A stretch of 64,000 nucleotides of DNA from JBBPZK01 sp965219175 (GCA_965219175.1 CBDCNI010000001.1:558001-622000); one strand, 5' to 3'; shown: positions 1 to 7,780, counted from the stretch's first letter. Notes: a model not told the origin generated them from the letters alone. A program made the numbers and translations.

Positions 1-129
1 CTGCTAGGTTTGATCGCCAATGGATTGGTGCAGCTTGGGGTTTCGGCGTACTGGCAACAAGCGGCGACTGGCGTGGTAATCATCATAGCCGTTGCGCTGA
101 ACACGTATAGACAACGTCAAGGGAAATAG
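1..129 (+). CDS. Sugar ABC transporter permease, C-terminal fragment (cut by window edge)
   Basis: The first 42 codons are open in frame 1 and end at TAG 127-129. They encode a hydrophobic helix followed by a short basic tail (NTYRQRQGK), the usual end of a RbsC/XylH-type inner-membrane permease of the ribose/xylose ABC importer family. Family assignment rests on this tail and on the sugar-metabolic genes that follow on the same strand with only 16 bp between them. The rest of the gene lies upstream of the window. Confidence 0.6.
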   Translation: MLGLIANGLVQLGVSAYWQQAATGVVIIIAVALNTYRQRQGK

Positions 130-145
130 TGAGAGGACAAATATA

Positions 146-910
146 GTGGATATGCAAGGGAAGACCGTAGTCATCACCGGGGCCGGACGGGGCATCGGCG
201 CGGCAACTGCTGATCTGTGCGCCCGCAACGGCGCGAAGGTAGTGGTTGCCGACATAAAGAAAGAGTGGGGCGAGCAAGTCGCGGAGAGAATTAGCGGAAA
301 CGGCGGCGAGGCGCTCTTCCACGAGGTAGACGTGACAGACGAGGACTCGGTCGCCGGGATGATCCAGGTCGCGGTAGATAGGTTTGGGAAACTCGACTCG
401 ATCGTCAACAATGCTGCGACTATCGTGGTCAAGAAAGCGGCGGATATCACCGCCGAGGAGTGGGAAAGGGTCATAAGAGTAAACTTGACCGGCGTCTTCT
501 ACGGTTGTAAGCACGCCATTCGTCAATTCCAGACGCAGGGCGGTGGCGGCTCCATCGTGAACCTCGGCTCTATCTCCGCCATGGTAGGTTTGCCCGAGCA
601 GGCTGTCTACTGCGCTTCGAAGGGTGGAGTTTTCCAGCTTACACGCCAGATAGCTATAGATTACGCAGAAGAGAACATTCGCTGCAACACTGTTGGGCCG
701 GGATCTGTGGACGGGGAGTTCTTGCAGATCTACCTGGATGGACAGGAAGACCCCGAGCAGGCAGAGAAAGAGGTCCTCGCCAACCACCCGATCGGCAGAC
801 TGGCCGCCCCTTCGGAGATCGCGGAAGCCATAATGTTTCTCGCTTCCGACCGATCTTCTTTCGTTACGGGTGCAAACCTTCAGGCGGATGGTGGCTACTC
901 GGCAATCTAA
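146..910 (+). CDS. SDR family NAD(P)-dependent oxidoreductase
   Basis: A 254-residue classical short-chain dehydrogenase. It shows the Rossmann motif TGAGRGIG (residues 11-18), NNAA (88-91), a Ser142/Tyr155/Lys159 catalytic set (YCASK), and a C-terminal VTGANLQADGG cofactor-loop signature. The GTG start is preceded by GAGAGGA about 8 bases upstream. It is the first complete gene of a run permease-SDR-aldolase-reductase, so it probably oxidises a sugar or polyol brought in by the upstream importer. The substrate cannot be read from the sequence. Family assignment is secure; the specific role is inference. Confidence 0.9.
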   Translation: MDMQGKTVVITGAGRGIGAATADLCARNGAKVVVADIKKEWGEQVAERISGNGGEALFHEVDVTDEDSVAGMIQVAVDRFGKLDSIVNNAATIVVKKAADITAEEWERVIRVNLTGVFYGCKHAIRQFQTQGGGGSIVNLGSISAMVGLPEQAVYCASKGGVFQLTRQIAIDYAEENIRCNTVGPGSVDGEFLQIYLDGQEDPEQAEKEVLANHPIGRLAAPSEIAEAIMFLASDRSSFVTGANLQADGGYSAI

Positions 911-952
911 ACTGACGCTGCCCCAGCAAAGCTAGCAGTAGAGGATAGACCT

Positions 953-1813
953 GTGGCCGAACAGAACAAATTCGCTTACGTGCTCGGGCAGGCTCTGGGT
1001 TCGGGCCGGGCGGTCGGAGCCTTTACTTGCTATAACTTCGAGGGAATTCAGGCTGTCATGGTGGCTGCGGAGGCTCGACGGGCACCGGCCATAGTGCTGA
1101 TAAGCTCATCTTCCTTCGAAAGTCGTTATGGTGAACGACTCGTGAGAGGGTTTCGGGCAATGGTGGAGGATTCAACCGTGGAAATACTGCTCCAACTGGA
1201 TCACGTGTCGGATCCGCGGCTTATCGAGCGTGCTTTTGAGTGCGGCATAGACGCCGTAATGGCTGACGGCTCCAAGCTGCCCTACAAAGAGAACCTTGCT
1301 TTTACTCGCTCGATTGTGTCGATGGCAAAGGCAAGAGGTGTTGGTGTGGAGGCGGAGTTGGGCAGAATAGAGGGAGGAGAGGACGAAGCCAGAGAAGTCG
1401 CGGCAAGCTCGATGACAGACCCCGAAGAAGAACAGAGATTCAGAGAAGATAGCGATGTGGACTGCCTGGCGATTGCCGTTGGAAACGTCCACGGTCACTA
1501 CTCCGGCACGCCCGAGCTCGACTGGCGCCGGCTCGAAGAGATACGGGCGAGGGATCCCCTACCTCTGTCTCTGCATGGCGCCTCCGGGCTTGCGGAAATG
1601 GATCTGCGGAGAGCGGTTTCCATGGGAATCGCAAAGCTCAATGTCAACACCGAACTGAGGGCTGCGTACTTTGGCTGTCTGGAACGTGAGATCGAATCCT
1701 CGTCGGCCACGTTAAACCTGAAACATCTCGGCGACCAGCTCACGGAAGCCGTATCCAAAGTAGTCGATGAAAAACTTGCCGCTTTTGGGTGGCCGGAGAA
1801 GGGAGCGTCGTGA
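953..1813 (+). CDS. Class II fructose-bisphosphate/ketose aldolase family protein
   Basis: A 286-residue zinc-dependent class II aldolase (FbaA/GatY/KbaY family). Metal and catalytic features visible are QLDH (D83, H84), E133/E135 in GVEAELG, H180 in GNVHGHY and H208 in SLHGASG, followed by the phosphate-binding KLNVNTELR loop (228-236). The GTG start has an upstream GAGGATAG. It lies between an SDR and a hydroxyacid reductase, so it most likely cleaves a phosphorylated keto-sugar into a triose phosphate and an aldehyde. No dedicated sugar kinase is visible in the window, so the substrate is open. Confidence 0.85.
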   Translation: MAEQNKFAYVLGQALGSGRAVGAFTCYNFEGIQAVMVAAEARRAPAIVLISSSSFESRYGERLVRGFRAMVEDSTVEILLQLDHVSDPRLIERAFECGIDAVMADGSKLPYKENLAFTRSIVSMAKARGVGVEAELGRIEGGEDEAREVAASSMTDPEEEQRFREDSDVDCLAIAVGNVHGHYSGTPELDWRRLEEIRARDPLPLSLHGASGLAEMDLRRAVSMGIAKLNVNTELRAAYFGCLEREIESSSATLNLKHLGDQLTEAVSKVVDEKLAAFGWPEKGAS

Positions 1814-2679
1814 AGCGACTCGGGTTTGTTGGGCTCGGAGCTATGGGTACGCCCATGGCCCGAGCACTGCTGGACTCAGGGTTCCAGCTCAAAGCATTCG
1901 ACGTACTTGCGGAAAGGTCCGAAGCTTTGGCTGAATCAGGAGCCGTAGTCGCCGACTCCATCCAGGATGTTGGCGACGATGTCGATACGTTGATACTGAT
2001 GCTCGTAAACGCCGATCAGGTCGAGGATGTTCTATTTGGAGAGCAAGGGGCTGCCCGGTCTCTGAGGGAAGGAGCCACTGTAGTAGTAACGGGAACCATA
2101 GGTCCACAAGAGGTACGTGGGGTCGCCCGTCGGCTAGAGGACTTCGGGATACACGCTCTGGATGCTCCAGTGAGCGGAGGACCTGCTCGCGCCGAGAAAG
2201 GAGACTTGCTCGTAATGGCCGGCGGTGAGCGCGGCGTATTCGACGAACACAGCGGGGTCCTCGAAGCTATGGGGTCCAACGTGGTTTTCTGCGGCAACTC
2301 GCCGGGTGACGGACAATCCGTAAAGCTCGTCAATCAATTGTTGTGCGGGGTTCATATTGCCGTGGCGGGCGAAGCGCTTGCCTATGCTGTTGCGCTTGGC
2401 CTGGATCCAACCTCAGTCTTCGAGACTATTCGCCACGGCGCGGCCAACTCATTCATGCTGGAAGATCGCGGTAAACGTATGCTCGCAAACGACTTCGCCG
2501 AATCCAAGAGCGCGCTCGATATATTCGTCAAAGACCTGGGGCTGGTACTCGAAGAAGCCGAGGAGAATGGCTTTGAAGCTCCTGTATCGTCAGCGGCCCA
2601 GAAGGTTTTCGAAAAAGGCGCATCGCTGGGATTCGGAACCGAGGATGATTCCGGAGTTGTGCGGGTCTTTGGGTGGTAG
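1810..2679 (+). CDS. NAD(P)-dependent 3-hydroxyisobutyrate/2-hydroxy-3-oxopropionate reductase family protein
   Basis: A 289-residue beta-hydroxyacid dehydrogenase. The N-terminal Rossmann motif GFVGLGAMG is followed by the family substrate loop DAPVSGGPARAEKG and the catalytic-lysine region SVKLVNQLL. I chose the GTG at 1810, which overlaps the aldolase stop as GTGA and follows GGAGAAGGGAG; an upstream in-frame GTG at 1789 is less likely. Enzymes of this family reduce tartronate semialdehyde (GarR/GlxR) or oxidise 3-hydroxyisobutyrate. Downstream of an aldolase it may reduce the short aldehyde product (inference). A hairpin follows the gene. Confidence 0.85.
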   Translation: MKRLGFVGLGAMGTPMARALLDSGFQLKAFDVLAERSEALAESGAVVADSIQDVGDDVDTLILMLVNADQVEDVLFGEQGAARSLREGATVVVTGTIGPQEVRGVARRLEDFGIHALDAPVSGGPARAEKGDLLVMAGGERGVFDEHSGVLEAMGSNVVFCGNSPGDGQSVKLVNQLLCGVHIAVAGEALAYAVALGLDPTSVFETIRHGAANSFMLEDRGKRMLANDFAESKSALDIFVKDLGLVLEEAEENGFEAPVSSAAQKVFEKGASLGFGTEDDSGVVRVFGW

Positions 2680-2722
2680 AGCAAAACGTCGTCCAAGCAG
2701 CAAATTTCAGGCACGGTTAACA

Positions 2723-2751
2723 GACACTGGCGAAGCCTTCGCCGTCGTGTC
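2723..2751. terminator. Hairpin after the aldolase/reductase operon
   Basis: GACAC-t-GGCGAA-gcc-TTCGCC-gtc-GTGTC forms a strong stem about 45 bp after the reductase stop. No U-run follows, so it may be a Rho-type 3' end stabiliser rather than an intrinsic terminator. Confidence 0.4.
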
Positions 2752-2759
2752 ACCAGTAT

Positions 2760-2873
2760 TGCACCAAGGATGTCATAGTAGCGGCCGCTTACGTCCTACA
2801 AAGTCGGCGATGCGGGCCCGAGCAGGAGCAACTCACCGAAGGTTAGCGCATACGCGGTCGCGACTCACTACCG
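2760..2873 (-). pseudogene. MFS (DHA2/EmrB-type) exporter, distal fragment, separated from its N-terminus by a transposon
   Basis: On the minus strand the bases from 2873 downward read R-stop-stop-VATAYALTFGELLLLG, the end of TM1/loop/TM2 of a 14-TM drug/H+ antiporter. After a one-base frameshift they continue RIADFVGRKRPLL, the family motif A region. When 2874-8442 (element plus one target duplication) is removed, this fragment joins the fragment at 8443-8620 exactly in frame (ISDTSR..VATAYALT). The expected Q-W codons have become TAG and TGA. The homology ends near 2760, so the gene was also truncated. Confidence 0.75.
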
Positions 2874-2878
2874 GTTTG
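2874..2878. repeat. Left 5-bp target-site duplication of the Tn3-like element
   Basis: GTTTG here and GCTTG at 8443-8447 flank the element immediately outside its inverted repeats, matching at 4 of 5 bases. Five-base duplications are typical for the Tn3 family. Removing one copy restores the interrupted MFS reading frame, which supports the assignment. Confidence 0.7.
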
Positions 2879-2914
2879 GGAGTACGAGTAGCAACCGCGC
2901 AGGATCCTACGCTA
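2879..2914 (+). repeat. Left 38-bp terminal inverted repeat of the Tn3-like element (36 bases, last 2 displaced)
   Basis: Begins GGAGTACGAGTAGC and ends CTACGCTA; the final AG of the repeat is at 5107-5108, on the far side of the IS630 insertion. It is the reverse complement of 8405-8442 with two mismatches. Confidence 0.8.
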
Positions 2915-2971
2915 ATGGTGCATCCGCTAAGTTCGGTACAATGGAGCAGTTGCTACGAGGAGGTACTTCCA

Positions 2972-4011
2972 ATGCATCCATATACCCGCATCCGTCCACT
3001 CAGCCGCGAAGAGTACGAGGAGCTAAAGCGTATGGAGCGCCGGCGCCGGCTGGCTGCCGGCAAGGTACAGCGCGCCAAGATCATCCTCCACTCCAACCAG
3101 GGCTACCTGTCCAAAGAAATCGCAGAGAAGCTCGGTTGTCATGAGAGAACGGCGAGGCGCTGGGTGGGACGTTTCAACAAATTCGGCATGGCCGGTCTCG
3201 AAGAGGGACCCCGCGACGGACGACCTCCCACGTACGGTCCGGAGGACGTGGGAGCGGTCATCCAGGCGGCGCTCACCCCACCCGACGAGTTAGGGCTTCC
3301 CTTTGGCTCGTGGACGCTGGACCGGCTGGTTGCGTACCTCTCCGAAGAGAAAGGCGTGAGCATGAAGCGCACGAGGGTGGCCGAGGTTCTTACCCGAGAG
3401 GGATTGAGGTGGCGAAAACAGGAAGGATGGTTCGGTGAGCGGGTGGATCCGGAGTTCGCCAAAAAAAGGGGGCAATTGAGCGGCTATACACATCCCCTCC
3501 TGCCAACTCCGTAGTGATCTGCATCGACGAGATGGGTCCCATGAGTGCCCGTTCGCACGCTGGCAGAAAGATTGTCTACACTCGTGCCGAGGGCACACCT
3601 AGCAAACCGGCGGGTAGAGCTACCCAAGAGCTCGACTACGGCAGGACAGAGAAACAAGGCTATGTCTTTGGAGCCTTTCGGCCCGATACCGGCGAGGCGC
3701 TGACCACAACTCATCAGAGACGCTCCATCTCAAACTTCATCGAGTTCCTGGAGGAGATCGAAGCGTGGGTTCCTTCAGACGTCGAGAGGCTCTACGTAAT
3801 CTTGGATAACCTCAATACTCATAAGGCTTACGACGTCCTGTTTTTCAGTCTCACACATCCAAGATGGGAGTTCGTATTCCAGCCCAAGTACGCCGCCTAC
3901 CTAAACCTCATAGAACCTTGGTGGAAGACACTCAAGTCATTAGCGCTCAAGGGCCGTAGGTTCGAGACCTGGGAAGAGATCGAAGCCGCCATAGCGAAAG
4001 CTACGACTTAG
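2972..4011 (+). pseudogene. IS630 family transposase, two-frame ORF with the C-terminus displaced by IS5 insertion
   Basis: ATG at 2972 follows AGGAGG by 8 bases. The first frame encodes an N-terminal HTH (KEIAEKLGCHERTARRWVGR) and stops at 3514. The second frame carries the catalytic domain: CIDEMGP, ILDNLNTHK and NLIEPWWK supply the D-D-E triad. The frames join by a -1 shift at A7GGGGG (3461-3472), giving KKKGAIERLYTSPP, the standard IS630 sequence at that point. The TAG at 4009-4011 is created by the IS5 end. The true C-terminus, beginning YWNKHRHPYIWG, lies at 4968-5073. As it stands the enzyme lacks about 35 residues and is probably inactive. Confidence 0.85.
3461..3472 (+). promoter_or_regulatory. 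Candidate -1 programmed frameshift site of the IS630 transposase
   Basis: A run of seven A followed by five G lies exactly where the upstream frame (codons AAA AAA AGG) must slip back one base to enter the DDE-domain frame. Many IS630-family elements use such slippery sites. A simple indel cannot be excluded. Confidence 0.5.
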
Positions 4012-4964
4012 AGCTTGCGCGGATAGGGGCGCAATGCCTCCGCGCTGAAGGCGGGCGCGGGATGCTCCATCATCCGGGGAGTTCTCGACGCTTCCCGACG
4101 AAAGAGGATACCCGTGCCCGCGCTCCCACCATACATCATCGAGCCCATCTTCCAACAGTTCTCCGCCCTGCTCCCGGAGAGGGAGACGAGCCACCCTTTG
4201 GGCTGCCACCGTCCCCGTATCCCCGACAGGGTCGTCTTCGAGAAGCTCGTTCAGATTTTGGTGTTCGGGTGCGCCTACGAGAAGATCGCCGACGGGTCCT
4301 GCTCGGCGACCACGCTTAGGGATCGTCGCGACGAGTGGATCGAGCTTGGGGTGATCGAGCGGCTGCGCGAGATGTCGCTCGAAGCCTACGATCGGGCCAT
4401 TGGCCTGGAGCTCTCGGAGTTGGCGGTGGATTGCTGCATCACGAAAGCGCCCTGCGGGGGCGAGAAGGCGGGCAAAAGCCCGGTGGACCGCGGCAAGCGG
4501 GGCCTCAAGCGTTCGGTGGTCGTGGATGGGCGAGGCATCCCCATAGGGTCGGTGACCGCGCCCGCCAACCGCCACGACTCGCCGCTTTTGGTTCCCACCC
4601 TCGACGCCGCCAGGGCGCTGGGGATGGTGCTGGAGGGCGCGACCGTCCACCTGGACCGCGGCTACGATTCGAAGCCCACCCGGCTGCGCCTGCTGGAGTT
4701 CGGTCTCGTCGCGGAGATTTCTCGGAAGGGCATACCCGCGCCCCTGAACGCGACCAGGCGCTGGGTCATAGAGCGCACCAACTCTTGGAACAACGCCCAC
4801 AAAAAGCTCCTCTGGTGCACGGAGCGGCGAGGGCGGGTGGTGGACTTCTGGATGGCCCTCTCGGAGGTGGTCGTCATCGTGAGGAGACTCGTGAGGGAGG
4901 GCTGGACGCGTTACCGATGGGACGCTCGTCCTTCTCGACAGCCATGACCTATCCGCGCAGGCTC
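4011..4964 (+). mobile_element. IS5-family insertion sequence (IS427/ISL2-like) nested in IS630
   Basis: Ends GAGCTTGCGCGGATAGG (4011-4027) and the complement of GAGCCTGCGCGGATAGG (ending 4964) match at 16 of 17 bases. They are flanked by a TTA duplication (4008-4010 and 4965-4967), which fits the TNA targets of the IS427/IS1031 branch of IS5. The element is 954 bp with one transposase gene. Its removal reconnects the IS630 transposase frame precisely. Confidence 0.9.
4114..4947 (+). CDS. IS5 family transposase
   Basis: A 277-residue single-frame DDE transposase. The N-terminal half has the DUF4096-like region with a tryptophan/cysteine-rich helix. The DDE core shows D in LAVDCCITKAP, D in VHLDRGYDS and E in WVIERTNSW, followed by the usual C-terminal basic region. 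The GTG start lies about 100 bases inside the left end. The gene is intact, both ends are recognisable and target duplication is perfect, so this is the youngest mobile event here and may still be active. Confidence 0.9.
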   Translation: MPALPPYIIEPIFQQFSALLPERETSHPLGCHRPRIPDRVVFEKLVQILVFGCAYEKIADGSCSATTLRDRRDEWIELGVIERLREMSLEAYDRAIGLELSELAVDCCITKAPCGGEKAGKSPVDRGKRGLKRSVVVDGRGIPIGSVTAPANRHDSPLLVPTLDAARALGMVLEGATVHLDRGYDSKPTRLRLLEFGLVAEISRKGIPAPLNATRRWVIERTNSWNNAHKKLLWCTERRGRVVDFWMALSEVVVIVRRLVREGWTRYRWDARPSRQP

Positions 4965-4967
4965 TTA

Positions 4968-5073
4968 CTGGAACAAGCATCGTCACCCCTACATCTGGGG
5001 TCGGCGTAGGAGGCACCGCCCTGCCAAGAGGTTGGGCGTAGCGAGGATGCCGAGGGTGGCATCGGTTGGCTAA
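4968..5073 (+). pseudogene. Displaced C-terminal segment of the IS630 transposase
   Basis: Read as a continuation of codon ACT at 4006, these bases encode YWNKHRHPYIWGRRRRHRP followed by a basic tail and TAA at 5071-5073. That is the conserved C-terminal signature of IS630 transposases. It is cut from the body of the gene by the IS5 element. Confidence 0.85.
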
Positions 5074-5135
5074 CAGAGAGTACAAAACTTAGCGGATGCA
5101 CCACTAAGGTGAGCAAGCAACCTAGGGCGACTATC

Positions 5136-6023
5136 CTAAGCAGCCCGTTTTTCAGAGAGATGCTCGCCCAGGAATCGCCTGATATGCCCGGCGATCACCT
5201 CGCCGTCTTCCTCGAGCGCGAAGTGGCCAGTGTCCAACAAGTGTAGCTCGGCGTCGGGCAGGTCGCGCTTGTAGGCCTCGGCCCCGGCGACTCCGAAGAC
5301 CTCGTCGTTCTTGCCCCACGTGATGAGGGTCGGCGGCCGGTGGGTCCGGAAGTACTCCTGGAAGGCCGGGTACTTGGGGATGTTGAACTGGTAGCCGTAA
5401 AAGAGGTCGAGCTGGACCTCCTTGTTGCCGGGACGGTCGAGAAACAACTGATCCATGTTCCAGTTGTCCGGGCTGATCGCCTCGGCGTCCTTCGCGCCGT
5501 GGGTGTACTGCCAGCGCTGGCCGTCGATCTCGAGTGCCTCGCGCAGGGCCGCCTCGTTCTCCGGCGTCCGCTCCTCAGCGTAGGCGAATATCGGCTCCCA
5601 GAAAGGCATGACGAAGCCCTCCTCATAGGCGTTGCCGTTCTGGACGATCAGGGCCTCCACCCGCTCGGGGCTTGCCGTGGCGATCCTCAGTCCTATAGGG
5701 GCGCCGTAGTCCTGGATGTACACGCTGAATTTCTCCAGGCCCAGGGCGTCGATGAACCCCTCAACCACCTCGGCGAGGTGATCGAAGGTGTAATCGAACT
5801 CTTCTCGGGGTGGGAAGTCGCTGTTGCCGAAGCCCGGGTAGTCGGGGGCGACTAGGTGAAACTCGTCGGCGAGCGCTGGAATGAGGTTGCGGAACATGTG
5901 CGACGAGGTAGGAAACCCGTGCAGCAATAGCAGCGTCGGGTTGGCCGGGTCGCCGGCTTCACGATAGAACACGCCGGTCCCATCTATATCTACGGTACGG
6001 TGCTCGGTACGGTACTCAACCAT
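5136..6023 (-). CDS. Alpha/beta-fold hydrolase, haloalkane dehalogenase/epoxide hydrolase-like
   Basis: A 295-residue hydrolase. The oxyanion motif HGFPTSS is at 35-41 and the nucleophile elbow reads VYIQDYGAPIG, so the nucleophile is Asp105 rather than Ser. A later WGKNDEVFG acid and a C-terminal DTGHFALEE histidine complete the triad. An Asp nucleophile places it with haloalkane dehalogenases and soluble epoxide hydrolases rather than esterases. Start chosen at ATG 6023 because AAGGAGATT lies 7-8 bases upstream; an ATG further upstream (6065) lacks this. It is cargo of the Tn3-like element, downstream of a VOC enzyme on the same strand. Substrate unknown. Confidence 0.85.
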   Translation of the reverse strand: MVEYRTEHRTVDIDGTGVFYREAGDPANPTLLLLHGFPTSSHMFRNLIPALADEFHLVAPDYPGFGNSDFPPREEFDYTFDHLAEVVEGFIDALGLEKFSVYIQDYGAPIGLRIATASPERVEALIVQNGNAYEEGFVMPFWEPIFAYAEERTPENEAALREALEIDGQRWQYTHGAKDAEAISPDNWNMDQLFLDRPGNKEVQLDLFYGYQFNIPKYPAFQEYFRTHRPPTLITWGKNDEVFGVAGAEAYKRDLPDAELHLLDTGHFALEEDGEVIAGHIRRFLGEHLSEKRAA

Positions 6024-6152
6024 CTCGGTAATCTCCTTTTCTTGTTTCTTTTTTGTCAAAATCACTTTCGGTTCACGATCTGACTCGGTGCCATTTGTCC
6101 AGACGCTCCCTCCTTTCAGCTACTCCCACAAACTCACCCGGCTTTAGAAGAT

Positions 6153-6638
6153 TTAGAAGAAGCCGCAGGTGGGTGAATCCCCGTGCGGCGCCTCACGCCC
6201 CTCGACACCGGTCGGACTGTAGATCTCAAGCCTTATGCCGTCTGGATCCTCGAAGAAGATCCCGCCGGAATCCGCACCCTCCCCATGCGACACAATCCTA
6301 TCGTGAATGAGCCTGACGCCCTCCTCTACGAGCCTTTTCTCGTACTGGCCGACCTCTTCAACCGAAGACACCTCGAAAGAGAGGTGATGAAGCCCAGGCC
6401 GACCAACCTCGAAACGGCCCGCGCCCTGCGCTTGCGCCCACAACGTCAAGACCAACCTCCCCCCGTCGCCGAGGAACACGAACCTCCGACTAACTTCTTC
6501 CGACTTCAGCACTACCTCGAAACCGAACACCTGCCGGTAGAAGCGCTCCGACTCCTCCAGGTCGCTTACGTTCAGACCCACATGCCCCGTCTTCAGAACA
6601 CCGCCCGTCTTCTGCTCCACTCGTTCGGTTGTCAACAA
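6153..6638 (-). CDS. VOC family (glyoxalase/dioxygenase-fold) protein
   Basis: A single vicinal-oxygen-chelate protein of up to 161 residues. It has the metal-ligand pattern H (TGHVGLNV), H (LHHLSFEV), E (IRLEIY), two beta-alpha-beta-beta-beta modules, and the family phrase FFEDPDGIRLEIYSP. The start is a TTG near 6638 or 6635 just after GGAGGAGG; spacing makes the second TTG equally plausible. It is the first gene of a minus-strand pair with the alpha/beta hydrolase, behind a near-consensus promoter. Possible activities are glyoxalase, extradiol cleavage or resistance; the sequence does not decide. Confidence 0.85.
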   Translation of the reverse strand: MLTTERVEQKTGGVLKTGHVGLNVSDLEESERFYRQVFGFEVVLKSEEVSRRFVFLGDGGRLVLTLWAQAQGAGRFEVGRPGLHHLSFEVSSVEEVGQYEKRLVEEGVRLIHDRIVSHGEGADSGGIFFEDPDGIRLEIYSPTGVEGREAPHGDSPTCGFF

Positions 6639-6698
6639 AACCTCCTCCGTTACACTTAGCGGCCAGCCTACTTACTAACCACCAAAATTCGTAATTGT

Positions 6699-6748
6699 AT
6701 AATAGACATGTTTTTCTAACCTGTCAAATATATTTTTAAAGGTTAGAA
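6699..6748 (-). promoter_or_regulatory. Regulated divergent promoter of the transposon cargo
   Basis: On the minus strand TTGACA (6722-6727) and TATTAT (6699-6704) are separated by 17 bp, a near-consensus sigma-A promoter for the VOC/hydrolase pair. A perfect 9-bp inverted repeat TTCTAACCT/AGGTTAGAA (6714-6722 and 6740-6748, 17-bp gap) overlaps the -35 box. It lies just upstream of the divergent CGNR gene, making it a candidate operator. Confidence 0.6.
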
Positions 6749-6789
6749 TGATATTGTTCGGTAATGATAAGGCATTAGGAGGCGCTGAT

Positions 6790-7503
6790 TTGGCTAACAT
6801 AGGCAGTGAAGACCAGAAGATGGGGGCCAGGGCCACTACGGAGCCTGCGAATCCAGGCGTTGAGTTCCAAGAGAACACTGGCTTCGAGTTCGTTAGCGAG
6901 TATTTGTGGCTGGACTTCGTAAACACCGAGCTAGTCGAGAAAGATAGGGTCGTTGACCTACTTGGGAATACGGGAGATCTCGTGTATTGGCTCCGGGAAT
7001 CAGGCGTGGTCAGTTCAGAGGAGTCGAGAGCAGCATTAGAGAGATTGCGTAGTACCGCTGAAGGGGAGCGCTTTGAAGGGGAGCGCTTGCTGGAGCGGGC
7101 TAAAGGGTTTCGGAAGACTTTGAGAGAAACGTCAGAACAACTTAACGAGGACGGATCGGTCGCCCCGGCACTGATCGAAGAGGTAAACGAGCTTTTAGCC
7201 CAAAGCCCCGGACACCAGGTACTGGAGCCCACTGCCGAAGGATTTGAGTTACATTTCCACGCGCTGCCAGATGGCCCGGAGACGCTACTCGCACCGGTTG
7301 CCGAATCGGTGGCACGGTTCTTGGCCGATGCAGACCCGTCGCTGGTAAAAAACTGCGAGAATCCAGGTTGCATACTCTTCTTCTACGACACCAGTAAGAA
7401 CCACACCCGCCGCTGGTGCTCTATGTCCACCTGTGGCAACCGGATGAAGGCTCGGATGCACTACGAGCGCGCCCGTGAGAATCGAAAGAAGAGCAATGAC
7501 TAG
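6790..7503 (+). CDS. CGNR zinc-finger (ABATE-domain) protein, probable regulator
   Basis: About 237 residues. The N-terminal ABATE domain has the diagnostic WLDFVNTEL. The C-terminal CGNR zinc finger has paired cysteines in NCENPGC and WCSMSTCGNRMK, followed by a basic helix. Start set at TTG 6790 because AGGAGG lies 7 bases upstream; an in-frame ATG at 6748 has only a weak site and falls inside the inverted repeat. CGNR proteins are presumed DNA-binding regulators. The gene is divergent from the VOC/hydrolase pair over a palindrome, consistent with control of that pair (inference). Confidence 0.8.
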   Translation: MANIGSEDQKMGARATTEPANPGVEFQENTGFEFVSEYLWLDFVNTELVEKDRVVDLLGNTGDLVYWLRESGVVSSEESRAALERLRSTAEGERFEGERLLERAKGFRKTLRETSEQLNEDGSVAPALIEEVNELLAQSPGHQVLEPTAEGFELHFHALPDGPETLLAPVAESVARFLADADPSLVKNCENPGCILFFYDTSKNHTRRWCSMSTCGNRMKARMHYERARENRKKSND

Positions 7504-7780
7504 CCAGAGGTCAAACCGGGGTTACTCATCGAGTTCCAATTGGATCTGGTTGCAAGATGAAGAGGTTGTAGGCATCAAGCTAGACCTAGAAAACGAGCTC
7601 ATACACTACTATCGACATGTCGGTAGCCTTTGTGGCGATGATGGCAGCTTCGCGGAGCACACAATCGAGGCTTATCTACAACAGGGCGCGCTCTCGGTCC
7701 TGGGAGACAAAGCCGCTGTTTATGCGGGTTACAAAGGCCAGAATCCGGGAGGGTTTAGTTGGTACAGGGAAACGGTCGGA
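7496..7780 (+). CDS. Hypothetical protein, probably truncated by the resolvase gene
   Basis: ATG 7496 overlaps the CGNR stop. The first 85-90 codons encode an acidic, soluble-looking polypeptide (for example DLENELIHYYRHVG and HTIEAYLQQGALSVLGD). The frame stays open to 8008, but beyond about 7760 it is the shadow of the resolvase gene. I recognise no family. A plausible view is a real small gene whose 3' end was replaced when the resolvase segment was joined. The end coordinate is approximate. Confidence 0.3.
7609..7626. promoter_or_regulatory. Palindrome upstream of the resolvase, possible res subsite
   Basis: CTATCGACATGTCGGTAG is an 18-bp palindrome with one mismatched pair, 130 bp before the resolvase start. 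Tn3-family res sites lie upstream of tnpR and contain such dimer sites. No second or third subsite was evident to me. Confidence 0.3.

Larger units (their letters stand above)
2915..5104 (+). mobile_element. IS630-family insertion sequence, itself interrupted by an IS5-family element
   Basis: Terminal repeats ATGGTGCATCCGCTAAGTT at 2915 and the complement of GTGGTGCATCCGCTAAGTT ending at 5104 are flanked by the TA duplication (2913-2914, 5105-5106) that defines IS630/Tc1-mariner insertions. It encodes a DDE transposase in two frames. Removing the nested IS5 copy and its TTA duplication leaves about 1.23 kb, the normal IS630 size. The TA target is the TA of the TAAG end of the older Tn3-like repeat. 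Confidence 0.9.

Noticed and set aside
3940..5085. Minus-strand 381-codon frame across the IS5 element.
   Set aside because: It is the complementary shadow of the transposase, with low-complexity translation and no motifs.
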